The notes: generated by a model not told the origin, from the letters alone. DNA of 64,000 bases from Limisphaera sp026417315 (GCF_049537125.1 NZ_JBMVQY010000007.1:29729-93728), one strand, 5' to 3'; counted from the stretch's first letter, positions 33,527-43,300 are shown. Translations and numbers: made by a program.

Positions 33527-34671
33527 GACGAGGCAGAACGGGTCGTGAACCGGAACAAGTGAATGCTGAACTGCAGCACCAGGCCGACCGTCACCAGCGC
33601 GCAGGCCACGTAGGGCGTCAACCAACTGGGATTCCGCACCACCTGCAAGACTGTCCCCCCTTCGTCCGGGTCATAACTGGCCTGGTAGTAGGTCTCGCCG
33701 CCATAGCGCAACGGATTGTTCATGTAGATCAGGACCTCCCGTTCCGTGCCATTGCGCGGATCGGTCAACAGGATCCGACTCGAAAAATTCTTCGGGATGT
33801 CGGTCCCCGGGTACCGGTCATGTCGAAAATCCAGCAGCTTGATCGTCCACGGCTTGTAAATGCGCTGCAGGCGCATGGCCAGCGTGAAGGTGCGATTGCC
33901 GACCGTGACCGTTTGCGGCTGGCCGATGTATTCGGACACCACCCATGTCCCCAGGGAACCGGAGGGGACGACCAACTCGACGATGGCGGCCGGCACGTCG
34001 CGTTTGTTCATCTCGGTCACATGCGGCAGGGGGGTCAACTGGACCTGCGGACCGAACCCCTGCGTGGCCGGCGGCGGTCCCGTGGCCCCGGCGGGCCGGG
34101 CCGAAACCATGGCATTCGGATAAAACCGCAGTACCCGCACCGTAAACGGCAGGTCCGTCACGCGGACCTCGCCCTGCCGCTGCAACACCGCCTGTGGAAT
34201 GGCGACCACCCGATCATGCGCCGGATCGGTAATCTCCGTGATCGCCAGCTCCACGCGCCGATCCACCTCGGAGTAATTCTTCGCCTCCCCCTCGCGCAAA
34301 TGCAGCGTGCTCTCCACCGAGAGCAGGTCCGTGGCAAACTGGCCCAGCAGCAGCAGCACCAACCCCGCATGGATCAATACAATGCCGCTCTTGCGCCAGT
34401 CGGGTCGGAAGTACCGCCAGTGCGCCGCCACCAGATTGATGAGCATCAAGGCTCCCAACAGATATCCCCCGGGAAAGACCGGCACCCGCCAACCCGCACC
34501 CGGAGGCCCCCAGTACACGAAGAAGCTGCGGAAAAACTCGTTCTGGGCCCGGTACAAGCCCATGCTCACCTGGCCCAGCGTGCCCAAAAACACCAGCACC
34601 ATGGCCAGGATCAAGAGGGCCACGGTGAGCCGGAGCGAACTGAAGAACCGAAACAGGCGCTCGAGGGGCAT
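33523..34671 (-). CDS. resB: Cytochrome c biogenesis protein ResB (Ccs1)
   Basis: 382 residues. The N-terminal helices contain SSLRLTVALLILAMVLVFLG (the classical ResB start), a second pair reads YLLGALMLINLVAAHW and GIVLIHAGLVLLLLGQFATD, a large outside domain covers about 130-345, and a final helix lies near YVACALVTVGLVLQFSIH. The outside domain ends with the family motif YQASYDPDEGGTVLQVVRNP. It partners CcsA, which follows with a 4-nt overlap. The start ATG at 34671 lies 1 nt after the lipoprotein stop, so the three genes form a tight operon. Confidence 0.93.
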   Translation of the reverse strand: MPLERLFRFFSSLRLTVALLILAMVLVFLGTLGQVSMGLYRAQNEFFRSFFVYWGPPGAGWRVPVFPGGYLLGALMLINLVAAHWRYFRPDWRKSGIVLIHAGLVLLLLGQFATDLLSVESTLHLREGEAKNYSEVDRRVELAITEITDPAHDRVVAIPQAVLQRQGEVRVTDLPFTVRVLRFYPNAMVSARPAGATGPPPATQGFGPQVQLTPLPHVTEMNKRDVPAAIVELVVPSGSLGTWVVSEYIGQPQTVTVGNRTFTLAMRLQRIYKPWTIKLLDFRHDRYPGTDIPKNFSSRILLTDPRNGTEREVLIYMNNPLRYGGETYYQASYDPDEGGTVLQVVRNPSWLTPYVACALVTVGLVLQFSIHLFRFTTRSASS

Positions 34672-34672
34672 G

Positions 34673-35797
34673 TCAGTAACGGGCGGAACGGACAAATTCG
34701 AGAAATGCAGCTTTTTCGCGCTCGACCGTCTCCGGCGGGCCCATGAGCTTGTAAAACCAGGCCCGCTCCGGCCGCGGCACCATGATGCCCACCACCCTGG
34801 CCGGCCTGCCCGTGCGCACATCCGTCCCGGTGAGCTCGATCTGCATGGCCTGACCCGAACCGACCTCCAGGGCCACCGTGGCTTCGCGGATCTGCTCTTG
34901 GGACGCCTCCTCCAGGCCCACCTGCCGTCGCCAGCGATTGACGTTGCTCACCCAGCCGCCTCCTTCGCCGGCAGACTGACTGACATTGACGTCGGCCTGG
35001 CCTTCGCCCTCGCCCACCAGATATTTGGCCACCAGGAATTGTCCCGCCGGCGCGGAGCGCCAATGCGAGGGCACGTTCCACCGGGGCGTGCCCTCCGACG
35101 CGACAGCCGCGGGTTCGGTCGCCGGTGCTTCTTCGGGCAGGAACTCCACGGACTGCAGCCAGGCCACAAACGTCTCCTTTTGCGAACGCACCAGCGCGTC
35201 CGGGCCGGTCATTTTGAAGAACCAGCCCACGTCCCCCACATCCACCATCGCCGCCAGAATTCGGACCTTGTCCGCGCCAGCGTGGGGAGGCTCCTCGGCC
35301 ACCAGGTCGAACAACTTGCCCCGGGCCCCCCCGATGGTCACCGGGATCGCTGCCTGGATCATTTCGGCCTCCGTGCCTTCCGCCAGACCGAGTTGCTGAC
35401 GCCAGAGATTCCACATTTCCAGGTCCCGACCAGTCAGTCCGCGCAACGGGATGACGCCCACATCCGCATGGGGCCCGGAGCCGTCGCCCACGCGAAAACT
35501 GGCGGCGCGCATGGCCGAGAGTGGCTGCTCGGTCCACCCCTCGGGCACGGAGTACTTCAATCGGGGCTTGGGACCACCGAAGTCCCCATGGGGGTGCCCG
35601 GCCATCGGCGGCGTCTGGGCCGACGTGGCAGCCGTTGGTCCGGACGTGCCCGTGCCCTCTTTTTCCACACGGTAAACCTGTACCTCCTCTCTCCGGCAGC
35701 CCGTAACCACCAGGCACGCCAGCAGGAGAGCCGTCGCCCCTCCGACCTTCCGCCAGGCCGGCCGCGGGTCATTCGCTTGCCCCTTGGTTTGTTTCAT
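34673..35797 (-). CDS. Lipoprotein with duplicated domain, upstream of resB
   Basis: 374 residues with a lipobox (LLLACLVVTGC), so a lipid-anchored envelope protein. Two halves of about 150 residues resemble each other: each begins with a VPEGW/VPSHW motif, has an LWRQQLGL/RWRRQVGL helix, then RILAAMVDVGDVGWFFKMTG or VVGIMVPRPERAWFYKLMG, and ends EFLP or EFVRSARY. Function unknown. Because it is one base from resB it probably takes part in cytochrome c maturation or electron transport. The start at 35797 (MKQTKGQ) gives a normal lipoprotein signal. Confidence 0.8.
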   Translation of the reverse strand: MKQTKGQANDPRPAWRKVGGATALLLACLVVTGCRREEVQVYRVEKEGTGTSGPTAATSAQTPPMAGHPHGDFGGPKPRLKYSVPEGWTEQPLSAMRAASFRVGDGSGPHADVGVIPLRGLTGRDLEMWNLWRQQLGLAEGTEAEMIQAAIPVTIGGARGKLFDLVAEEPPHAGADKVRILAAMVDVGDVGWFFKMTGPDALVRSQKETFVAWLQSVEFLPEEAPATEPAAVASEGTPRWNVPSHWRSAPAGQFLVAKYLVGEGEGQADVNVSQSAGEGGGWVSNVNRWRRQVGLEEASQEQIREATVALEVGSGQAMQIELTGTDVRTGRPARVVGIMVPRPERAWFYKLMGPPETVEREKAAFLEFVRSARY

Positions 35798-35920
35798 CTT
35801 TGTCCGCCAATCAGTAGATGCAAAAAGGCCCCTCTGCAAATCCAGTGCTCCTGATTCCTCGCAAGAGCCCCGTGGACGTTGCGGCCCCGGGCGCTGTCCC
35901 GCCGGGGTAACGTGGCCCGA

Positions 35921-37630
35921 TCACCGCAGGTCCAGGCTCAACAGAAACTCCACGTTGGTGCGGGTCTGCTTGAGCTTGTTGAGGAGCAGCTCCATCGCCT
36001 CCACCGGCGGCACGCCGGTGAGGGCCCGCCGCAAAAGCACGATGCGCGCGTATTCGTCCGGGTGATAGAGCAGCTCTTCCTTGCGGGTGCCGGATCGTTC
36101 GATGTTGATCGAAGGGAAGATCCGGCGGTCCACCAGGGCACGGTCCAAATGCACCTCCATGTTGCCGGTGCCTTTGAACTCCTCGAAGATCACCTCGTCC
36201 ATGCGGCTGCCGGTGTCGATCAGGGCCGTGGCCATGATGGTCAGGGAGCCCCCCTCCTCGATGTTCCGCGCGGCACCGAAGAAACGCTTGGGCTTGTGCA
36301 ACGCATTGGCGTCCACGCCGCCGGAGAGGATCTTGCCCGAGTGCGGCTGGATGGTGTTGTAGGCCCGGGCCAGTCGCGTGATGGAGTCCAGAAGGATCAC
36401 CACGTCCTTCTTGCGTTCCACCATGCGCTTGGCCTTTTCCAGGACCATCTCCGCCACCTGCACATGACGCTCGGGCGGCTCGTCGAACGTGGAGCTGATC
36501 ACCTCGGCACCGCGGCAGGTCCGCTCCATGTCCGTCACTTCCTCCGGCCGTTCGTCGATCAGCAAAATGAAGAGGTACACCTCGGGGTTGTTTTTGAGGA
36601 TGGCGTTGGCGAGCTTTTGCATCAGGACGGTTTTGCCGGTGCGGGGCGGGGCCACGATCAACCCGCGGGTGCCCTTCCCAATCGGGCAAACCAGATCCAA
36701 TACGCGCGTGCTGAGCTCGTCCGGCTCGGTCTCCAGAATGAACCGCTGCGTGGGGAACAGCGGCGTCAAGTTGTCAAAGTGCGTCCGTTCCTTGGCCTTC
36801 TCGGGGTCCTCCCCGTCCACCGCCTCCACCTTCAGCAGGGCAAAGAACCGCTCCTTCTCCTTCGGAGGCCGGATCTGGCCGGCGACCCGGTTGCCGGTCT
36901 GGAGATTGAAACGCCGGATCTGGGAGGGCGAGACATAGACGTCCTCCGGACACGGCAGGTAATTGAAGCTTTGCGAACGCAAAAACCCGAATCCCTCCGG
37001 CAGAATCTCCAACACGCCCTCTGAGAACATCACCCCGGCGCGTTCCGCGTTCTTCTGGAGGATGTGGAAGATGACCTCGTGCTTCCGCATCGTGCCGTAG
37101 TTCTCCACGCCCAATTCGCGAGCCATCTGGTTGAGCTCGTTCATGGACATGGCCTGCAGCTTGGCAATGTTGATGGACTCGGCGATGCGGTCCCGCTGGC
37201 GGCCGGTGGGCTGCGCCACGGTCTCGCTGGCAGCACGGGCTTCTGCCTCCCGCTGCTCGGCCTGTTCCCGGGCTGCTGCCTCTGCCGCAGCCTGTTTGAT
37301 CGCCTCGGCCGTGGGCGTCTCCATCGAAGGCGACCATTCCACCACCGTCTCTTCCTTGTCTTCCCTGACGGCCGCCTCGGCCGGGGCCGGTTCGGGAGCC
37401 CCCTGGGCGCTGCCGCCGCTCTTCCGTCCGCCTCGACGGCCTTTGCGGCCGGAACCGGACTGCGTCGTCCCCTCCGCCGCGGAAGCCTCCGCGGCCGGAG
37501 CAGAAGAAATGTCGGAGACCACGGCCCGGGCCTCTTCATTCTGGGAAGCCTGGGCCTGTCCCTGCAGTTCGGAGACCTCCGCTGTCTCAGTCTTGGTTTT
37601 CGTAGATCGCTTGGTGCTGACTCGTGGCAT
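35921..37630 (-). CDS. rho: Transcription termination factor Rho with long N-terminal extension
   Basis: 569 residues. The Rho N-terminal helix bundle begins near residue 155 (IAKLQAMSMNELNQMARELG), the RNA-binding cold-shock-like fold follows (VLEILPEGFGFLRS, then PEDVYVSPSQIRRFNLQTG), then the ATPase with Walker A at about 327-334 (APPRTGKT) and the Q/R loops (DSITRLARAYNT, then GGVDANALHKPKRFFGAARN). About 150 extra residues precede this: lysine- and arginine-rich segments (GRKGRRGGRKSGG) and a glutamate/alanine-rich stretch predicted to be disordered, as in many Verrucomicrobiota and Bacteroidota. Its own promoter is at 37825-37853. Confidence 0.96.
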   Translation of the reverse strand: MPRVSTKRSTKTKTETAEVSELQGQAQASQNEEARAVVSDISSAPAAEASAAEGTTQSGSGRKGRRGGRKSGGSAQGAPEPAPAEAAVREDKEETVVEWSPSMETPTAEAIKQAAAEAAAREQAEQREAEARAASETVAQPTGRQRDRIAESINIAKLQAMSMNELNQMARELGVENYGTMRKHEVIFHILQKNAERAGVMFSEGVLEILPEGFGFLRSQSFNYLPCPEDVYVSPSQIRRFNLQTGNRVAGQIRPPKEKERFFALLKVEAVDGEDPEKAKERTHFDNLTPLFPTQRFILETEPDELSTRVLDLVCPIGKGTRGLIVAPPRTGKTVLMQKLANAILKNNPEVYLFILLIDERPEEVTDMERTCRGAEVISSTFDEPPERHVQVAEMVLEKAKRMVERKKDVVILLDSITRLARAYNTIQPHSGKILSGGVDANALHKPKRFFGAARNIEEGGSLTIMATALIDTGSRMDEVIFEEFKGTGNMEVHLDRALVDRRIFPSINIERSGTRKEELLYHPDEYARIVLLRRALTGVPPVEAMELLLNKLKQTRTNVEFLLSLDLR

Positions 37631-37824
37631 ATGTCAAAAAGGCTCCATCCGCGCCGCAGCCTTGCCCTTACAACTCCGCGCCCCGGACACCGTCACAACT
37701 TGGACCGACCTCAGCCGCAGAGGTTCAAATTCCGGGAGATCGTCGGCCAAGAGGACCGGGCCCGCGCTGCAAGACTGCTCGGTGTTGCTTGCGGCAAGGG
37801 AATCTTGCAGTGATTACGCACCCT

Positions 37825-37853
37825 TAAAATGCTCCGGGGCCGTCAAATGTCAA
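37825..37853 (-). promoter_or_regulatory. Sigma-70-type promoter for rho
   Basis: TTGACA (37853-37848), a 17-nt spacer and ATTTTA (37830-37825). The -35 is perfect. The start near 37818 leaves an untranslated leader of about 190 nt before rho, long enough for the leader-based self-control known for rho in several bacteria; that part is inference. Confidence 0.7.
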
Positions 37854-38118
37854 GCCCCGCGCGCGCTCTCCAACGAGGGCGCGGTCCCGAGCCGGTCCCG
37901 GGAACATTGTCCCGGTGCCCACCTCGAGCATCCCCAAGGACCTACCACGGCGGGTGGTTTGCCCGACATCCCGGGCTGGCGCAAACCCGGCGTCGGCGCC
38001 GAGTGCTTGCTCCCTCACCGCAGCCGAGAGAGGCCCCTTGGTCTGAACGCACGCGCGCGTCGCGGCTTGGGAAAAGTGACTTTCCGGCACAAGACGTTCT
38101 TCCACATTCTGCTCCGCA
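37854..38118. other. Spacer upstream of the rho promoter
   Basis: About 265 nt between the SGNH hydrolase stop and the rho promoter. No feature seen. Confidence 0.4.
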
Positions 38119-38832
38119 CTATCGCAGACGCTCCGGTCGCGGGGGCGCCAGCTCCTCCAACACCGGGCCCAGGCGTTCTGCCCACAGTCGATAACCGGAT
38201 TCGTTCATGTGCAGGAGGTCGGCGACAAACAGCTCGGGCCGCGGTCGCCCCGCCGAATCCAGCATCGGAGTAAACACGTCAACAAAACGGACTCCGGACT
38301 GGCTTTCGCACCATGCCCGGATCCGCTGATTGGCCTCCCTGGCCACTTCCAACCAGCGCAGACGCGCGGGGCTCGGCTTGATGGCCGAATAAACGACCGG
38401 AACGGCAGGTTGCTCGGACCGGACACGCTCCACGAACCGCCGGAAGTCCTGAAGCACGGCCTCGGCGGTCAACCCCTCGGCCACGTCATTGTCGCCCGCG
38501 TACAGCACGATCACCCGCGGCCCGTACGGCAGGACCAGTCGGGACAACGCATCCGTTACTTCCCGAATGTGCGCTCCGCCCAGCCCGCGTCGCACCACGA
38601 CCTGCCCTGGAAAATGCGCCGCCGCATTCGTCCATAATCGAATGCTGGAGCTGCCCACCAACCAGACCGCCCCCGGCGGCGGCGGGTTGGTGCGATCTGA
38701 GCGTTCGAAGGCGCGAATCTCCTCTTCCCAACGCCCCACCCCTGCGGGAGAAGCTCCCCCAGCCCCCGTCCACGCGAGCTTCAACAAAGCGCACAGAACG
38801 ATCCCAGCCGCGAGTCGTGGCAATCCCTTCAT
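38119..38832 (-). CDS. Exported SGNH/GDSL-family hydrolase
   Basis: 237 residues with an N-terminal signal (LAAGIVLCALLKLAWTG). Blocks of the SGNH fold are present: VWLVGSSSIRLW with the nucleophile serine near S62 (block I), GLGGAHIREV (block II glycine), VLYAGDNDVAEG (block III asparagine) and DLLHMNESGYRLW (block V Asp and His). Family members are esterases, lipases or acetyl-xylan and glycan deacetylases; the substrate is unknown. The frame is open upstream, but the ATG at 38832 has GGAGCGG before it and gives a proper signal peptide. An ATG at 38865 is an alternative. Confidence 0.83.
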   Translation of the reverse strand: MKGLPRLAAGIVLCALLKLAWTGAGGASPAGVGRWEEEIRAFERSDRTNPPPPGAVWLVGSSSIRLWTNAAAHFPGQVVVRRGLGGAHIREVTDALSRLVLPYGPRVIVLYAGDNDVAEGLTAEAVLQDFRRFVERVRSEQPAVPVVYSAIKPSPARLRWLEVAREANQRIRAWCESQSGVRFVDVFTPMLDSAGRPRPELFVADLLHMNESGYRLWAERLGPVLEELAPPRPERLR

Positions 38833-39116
38833 CCGCTCCAACCGCGCAAACCCACCCGGTTTCATGGGCCACCAGACTGAATGGAGCCCGCCCGGGGTAC
38901 AAGTCCACAGCCCGGCGTGCGCCGCGGCAGTCGGGTTCCGGCATTCACAGATCCATTTCAGCCCCGGGGCAACACCTCGGGTCCCGTCGCCGTTCGTTCC
39001 CACCGACTCTTCGGGGCGAGGACAATACCTGAAGAACGCGAACATTGGCCCCAAAAGCACTTTCGCGCTTTGAACCCGCGTTCTTTCCCACCAGAATACC
39101 AGGCGGCAAGACACTC

Positions 39117-41774
39117 ATGCAGAAAGGATTCATTGCATTATGCCTGACCGCGTGGCTGGCGTGGCTCCCCAGTGCTCTCGGGCAGAATGAGGAGGCCGAT
39201 TTTCACGCTGCCGCGCGTGCCTTTGAGGATGAACAGTGGGAACGGGCCGAACGAGCCCTGAGCCAGTTTGTTCAACAATACCCCTCGTCCGCACGCCGGC
39301 CCCTGGCGATTGTCTTGCGAGCCCAGGCCCTCTGCCAGTTAAACCGGCCCGGTGCGGCTGTGGAATTGCTGCAGCAAGAACTCCCCGGCGCCGGCAACTT
39401 GACCGATGCCTTCCTCTACTGGTTGGGAGAGGCGGAGCTGCGAGCCCAGAATCCCGTTGCTGCTGCCGCGGCCTTTCGTCAGTTGCTCGAACGCCATCCG
39501 CACTCCGGGCTGCGGCTCGAGGCAAGCGTCAACGAGGCGGCTGCGCACGCCGCGGCCGGGGACTGGACCCGGGCGGCTGAATTGCTGGGGGATCCCGACG
39601 GAGCGTTCCAATCGGCTGCCCGGGAAAAGCCGGCAAGCGAGCCTGCTGTGCGCGGGCAGTTGCTTTGGGCCGAGGCGCTCTGGCGGACCGGCAGGCCCGC
39701 CCGGGCCATCGAGGTCTTGCAAACACTCTCCGGCACCTCCCTGCCCGCCCCGCTGGCCTGGCGCCGACTCTGGCTGCAGATGCAATGCGAATTGGCCGAA
39801 GGCCGTCCTTCCCAGGCCCTCCAAACCGCCACCAACCTCGCCTCCCTGGCCGACACCCTGCCCTCGCCCATCTGGCAGGCCCGTAGCCGAAGTGCCCTGG
39901 CTGCGGCTCTGGAAGCCGCCCAGGACCCCACGGCCGCCGCCGCCCTGTATCGCCAGAATCTCGCCACCAATCTCCCCCCGGACCTTCAAGAAGAAGCCGT
40001 CCTGAGCATCAGTCGGCTGGCCCTTCGCCAGGGCCAGTACGCGCAGGCAGCAGCCGCGTTGGACGAATTCCTCCAACGCCTTCCCGACGCCCCGCAACAA
40101 GCGCTGGTCCTCCTGACGCTGGGCGAACTGGAACTCCAGCAGTGCCTCGCTCAATGGCCGGCCGGATCTACGGCACCTGCAACCCAGGGGTCCGTGACCA
40201 ATCTCCTCGCCCGCGCCAGGGAACGGTTTGAAACGCTGCTCACTCGATTTCCCCAAAGTCCCCATGCGCCGAAAGCCCAGCTCGATCGGGGCTGGTGCCT
40301 CTGGCTTACCGGTCAGTGGGATGCCGCCGCCGAAGCCTTCCAAGCCGCTGCCGACAGCCTCCCCGAGGGCTATGATCGCGCCGTGGCACAGTTCAAACTG
40401 GGCGACATCGCGTTCCGACAGCGCCGCTTGAGCGAGGCCATCGCCCATTACCAGGCCCTCCTCACGAACTCTCATCCCACGATCCGCACCCAGCTGGTTC
40501 AGCCCGCGCTGTACCAGACCCTCCGTGCCGCCGTGGAACTCGGAGATCTGGCCACCGCCGCTGCCGCCGTGGAGCGCCTGTTGGACGAGTTCCCTGACGG
40601 CCATCTCACGGAAGCCTCGCTCACTCTCCAGGCCCAGGGGCTGGCCCGTCACGGCGACCCCGCCGCCGCCCGTCGAATCTTTCAAAGCGTCCTGGAGCGC
40701 TTCCCGGACACGCCCCGCCGCCCGGAGCTCCTATTGGCGATCGCACGAACCTGCGAGCTGGAACGCGACTGGGGCCACGCCGCCGAGACCTACCGCGCCT
40801 GGCTCCAACAGTTTTCCACCCACGAACTGGCACCGCAGGTCGAGTTCAATCTCGCCTGGACCACCTACCAAACCGGCAACGATGCCCAGGCCCTCCAAAT
40901 CTTCACCAACTTCGTGGCCCGTTACCCCACGAACGTCCTTGCCCCACAGGCTCAATGGTGGATTGCCGACTACTACCTTCGCCAGGGCCCGGCCGGGTAC
41001 ATGGAGGCCGAGCGCCATTACCAACTGCTGGCGCAGACCTGGAGCGATCATCCCCTGGCCTACGAGGCCCGCATGATGGCCGGCCGCGTCGCCATGGCCC
41101 GACAGGCCTGGCTCGATGCCATCGGCTACTTCACCAACCTCACCAGCGATCTCAACTGCCCGGCCAGCATTAAAGTTCAGGCACTCTTTGGTTACGGAGA
41201 CGCCGTCCGTCGCCTTCCGCCATCCAACACCAACACACCCCTGGCCAACTTCGAGGAAGCCGCGCGCATCTTTGCCAAGATTCTCGAGTTCAACCCCACC
41301 AACGCCACGGCCGCACGGGCGTGGGGCGACATCGGCGAATGTTACCTGCAACTGGCCACACGCGATCCCTCACAGTATGCCGCCGCCAGCAACGCCTTCC
41401 ACCAGGCCTTTACGCTTCCGGCAGCCGATGTGGCCACCCGCAGCCAGGCCCTCGTCGGTCTGGGCCTGGTGGCGGAACGGCTCGCCGGCCTCGTTCCTGC
41501 GCCCGAACAACGACCCCTGCTGCGCCAAGCCATGGATCGTTACCTCGATGTGCTCTACGGCCAGCACCTCCGGGCCGGCGAACAACCCGATCTTTTCTGG
41601 ACGCGGCGCGCCGGCCTGGAAGCCGCCCGACTGGCCGAAGCCCTCCAGGAATGGCCCCGGGCCCTGCGCCTCTACGAACGGCTGCGCGACCTGTTTCCCC
41701 CGCTCCAACCCACCCTGGACAAACGCATGGACCGAATCCGGGAACGACTCGCGGCCGAATCCCCGCCTTCCTGA
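39117..41774 (+). CDS. Exported TPR-repeat protein
   Basis: 885 residues with a clear signal peptide (ALCLTAWLAWLPSALG, cleaved before QNEEADF). The rest is made of helical pairs typical of tetratricopeptide repeats, about 34 residues each. Examples are RALSQFVQQYPSSARRPLAI near the start and LLARARERFETLLTRFPQSP and AETYRAWLQQFSTHELAPQV further on, where the YbgF/BamD-like pattern of aromatic residue and proline after the second helix is clear. It probably acts in the periplasm as a scaffold for envelope complexes. No enzyme domain is seen. It is divergent from the SGNH hydrolase gene and followed by a 1.9-kb stretch without genes. Confidence 0.88.
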   Translation: MQKGFIALCLTAWLAWLPSALGQNEEADFHAAARAFEDEQWERAERALSQFVQQYPSSARRPLAIVLRAQALCQLNRPGAAVELLQQELPGAGNLTDAFLYWLGEAELRAQNPVAAAAAFRQLLERHPHSGLRLEASVNEAAAHAAAGDWTRAAELLGDPDGAFQSAAREKPASEPAVRGQLLWAEALWRTGRPARAIEVLQTLSGTSLPAPLAWRRLWLQMQCELAEGRPSQALQTATNLASLADTLPSPIWQARSRSALAAALEAAQDPTAAAALYRQNLATNLPPDLQEEAVLSISRLALRQGQYAQAAAALDEFLQRLPDAPQQALVLLTLGELELQQCLAQWPAGSTAPATQGSVTNLLARARERFETLLTRFPQSPHAPKAQLDRGWCLWLTGQWDAAAEAFQAAADSLPEGYDRAVAQFKLGDIAFRQRRLSEAIAHYQALLTNSHPTIRTQLVQPALYQTLRAAVELGDLATAAAAVERLLDEFPDGHLTEASLTLQAQGLARHGDPAAARRIFQSVLERFPDTPRRPELLLAIARTCELERDWGHAAETYRAWLQQFSTHELAPQVEFNLAWTTYQTGNDAQALQIFTNFVARYPTNVLAPQAQWWIADYYLRQGPAGYMEAERHYQLLAQTWSDHPLAYEARMMAGRVAMARQAWLDAIGYFTNLTSDLNCPASIKVQALFGYGDAVRRLPPSNTNTPLANFEEAARIFAKILEFNPTNATAARAWGDIGECYLQLATRDPSQYAAASNAFHQAFTLPAADVATRSQALVGLGLVAERLAGLVPAPEQRPLLRQAMDRYLDVLYGQHLRAGEQPDLFWTRRAGLEAARLAEALQEWPRALRLYERLRDLFPPLQPTLDKRMDRIRERLAAESPPS

Positions 41775-42504
41775 CGGCCCTGCCGGTGGGCCGCCCGCCG
41801 CGCAAGAAATGCCGACGCATGCGGCGCTTCCAACCCCGCCGTGCGGGATCCCGTCCCGCCGGTCCTTGGAGCCCGGCAAATCGAGGGGCAAACCATTCCC
41901 AAACGCGCCCCCAAAGGGCCCTCGACCGACGCACAACTCCGCTTCGCGACCGCCATCGCCGATGCCATCCTGCTCCCGGAGTCAAAGCCTGACTGCCCTA
42001 CTCAGCCACCGATCAAAAGACGCGGTACTCGGATCCGATCTTTCGTTTTCCTCAATCCACGGAGCCGAGCAGCGGCCCACAGCGTGTCGGGAAAGACACC
42101 GGTCGGCCCCGAGCAACACCGCCGCGAGTCCTGCAACCGATGCACGCAGATGCATCCCTCACACACGAGTCGCGGCTTTCGGCTGTCTGCCCATCCAGGG
42201 CGAGGCACGCATCGACAGAGCAAATGAACTGTCTGTATCGAAACTGCGCGGGCCTCGAGTCCCATCGCGAACCGAGGTGCCAAGTGCCTGAGTGCGGCCG
42301 AACCAGCGGGCACCATTCAGTTCCAGCATGCCTGCAGGGGTCCATGGCCAGGGGTGCGACGGTCCGGCGTCTGTGCCCTCTGGAGCGATGGCGCCGCTTC
42401 CTCAGTGGCGTCCCATTCCGGCCTGCCGTCCAGCTCCCGGGGACGCACGTTCCCGGCTCAGCGCCTTGTCCGCTCGCCCACCGGGCGCATGTCCGTTTTT
42501 GAGC
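41775..42504. other. Gene-free stretch before the repeat cluster
   Basis: About 730 nt after the TPR gene. Apparent open frames on both strands are not protein-like. A clear repeat begins only at about 42505. Confidence 0.5.
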
Positions 42505-42875
42505 CCCGGATCGGGGATCCGAAGCGAATGCCGTGTTGCCTCGGCTTCCCCATTGCCGAGGACGCGCGGGATTTCGTCGAGCTTTCGGGAAGGCTCAAAA
42601 CCCAAAATGCGCCGGACCACGGATCCGCGGCGCCGGAGGCTCTGCCTGCACCAACGCTGGAAACGACAATTCTCCATGCCAGATCATGCAGCTTCATTCC
42701 CACCAAACCGCTCAAGGGTTGTGGAGGTTTCGCGTCTTCAGTGCCCTGAGTGTTTGTCCCTCCGGGGTGCAGAGGCACCCAGCCCGGGGCGGGGGCCCTG
42801 CACCAAAGAGCATGGCGGGACACCAAAATCCCCCAACGAGGCGAGGATTCATCAGCCCGGGGCAACGCATCGGGT
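42505..42875 (+). repeat. Dispersed repeat, long copy A
   Basis: About 370 nt similar, with small gaps, to 50900-51300. The best-preserved core is 42601-42648 against 50997-51045 (ATGCGCCG, then GCGGCGCCGGAGG, then CTGCCTGC), differing at only a few positions. Also shared are CATTCCCACC, TCCGGGGTGC and a final CAGCCCGGGGCAACGC. The copy contains GGGGTGC-AGAG-GCACCC, a small hairpin. It does not encode a protein. Confidence 0.7.
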
Positions 42876-42980
42876 AGAGGGCGAACCAGATTCATGCCAC
42901 CCCGGAAGAGCGGAAATTGGTGTAAGTGCGCGCGGCCCTCGTGAAAGCGGCCTCGGGTTGCGCCTTTTGAGGGCGCGGCG
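42841..42980 (+). repeat. Dispersed repeat, hairpin module (degenerate copy)
   Basis: Starts with the shared CGAGGATT and CAGCCCGGGGCAACGC string, then a degenerate version of the hairpin module at 43165-43300 (GCGGAAATTGGTGTAAG against GCGGAATTCGGTAAG), closing with GCGCCTTTTGAGGGCGCGG. The stem is partly broken. Confidence 0.55.
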
Positions 42981-43164
42981 GGTTTTGGCGGCCGACTCCC
43001 GGGGCGTTGTCTCGAACTGACGAACGGATGCCCCTTCAGCGCGGCCCGGGTGCACCCGGTCGGGGTGTGAAGCACACCCGCCCGGGGTCCGCCTTGCGCA
43101 ACGAAAGTGCATGTAGAACGGACGAACCGCTGGGCCTTCGGCGCATCACGTTTCCGCCCCATCG

Positions 43165-43300
43165 GGGGGTGAATGCACCAGCCCAGGGCAACGCCCCGGT
43201 AGGCAGGCAAACCAAGATTCAACCCGTCCTGAAAGGGCGGAATTCGGTAAGGCAGGCCCTGCCCCTACGGCGGGGCCCTGGGATTACGCCCTTTCAGGCC
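43165..43300 (+). repeat. Dispersed repeat, intact hairpin module
   Basis: Shared CAGCCCAGGGCAACGCCCCGG string at 43180-43200, then a long hairpin: CCTGAAAGGGCG at 43228-43239 pairs perfectly with CGCCCTTTCAGG at 43287-43298, with an inner GCCCC/GGGGC stem. The pattern recalls REP-like palindromes. An inverted copy of the leading string lies at about 43325-43350. Confidence 0.65.

Noticed and set aside
37631..37824. Possible riboswitch in the rho leader
   Set aside because: The length is suitable, but no known riboswitch consensus could be recognised.
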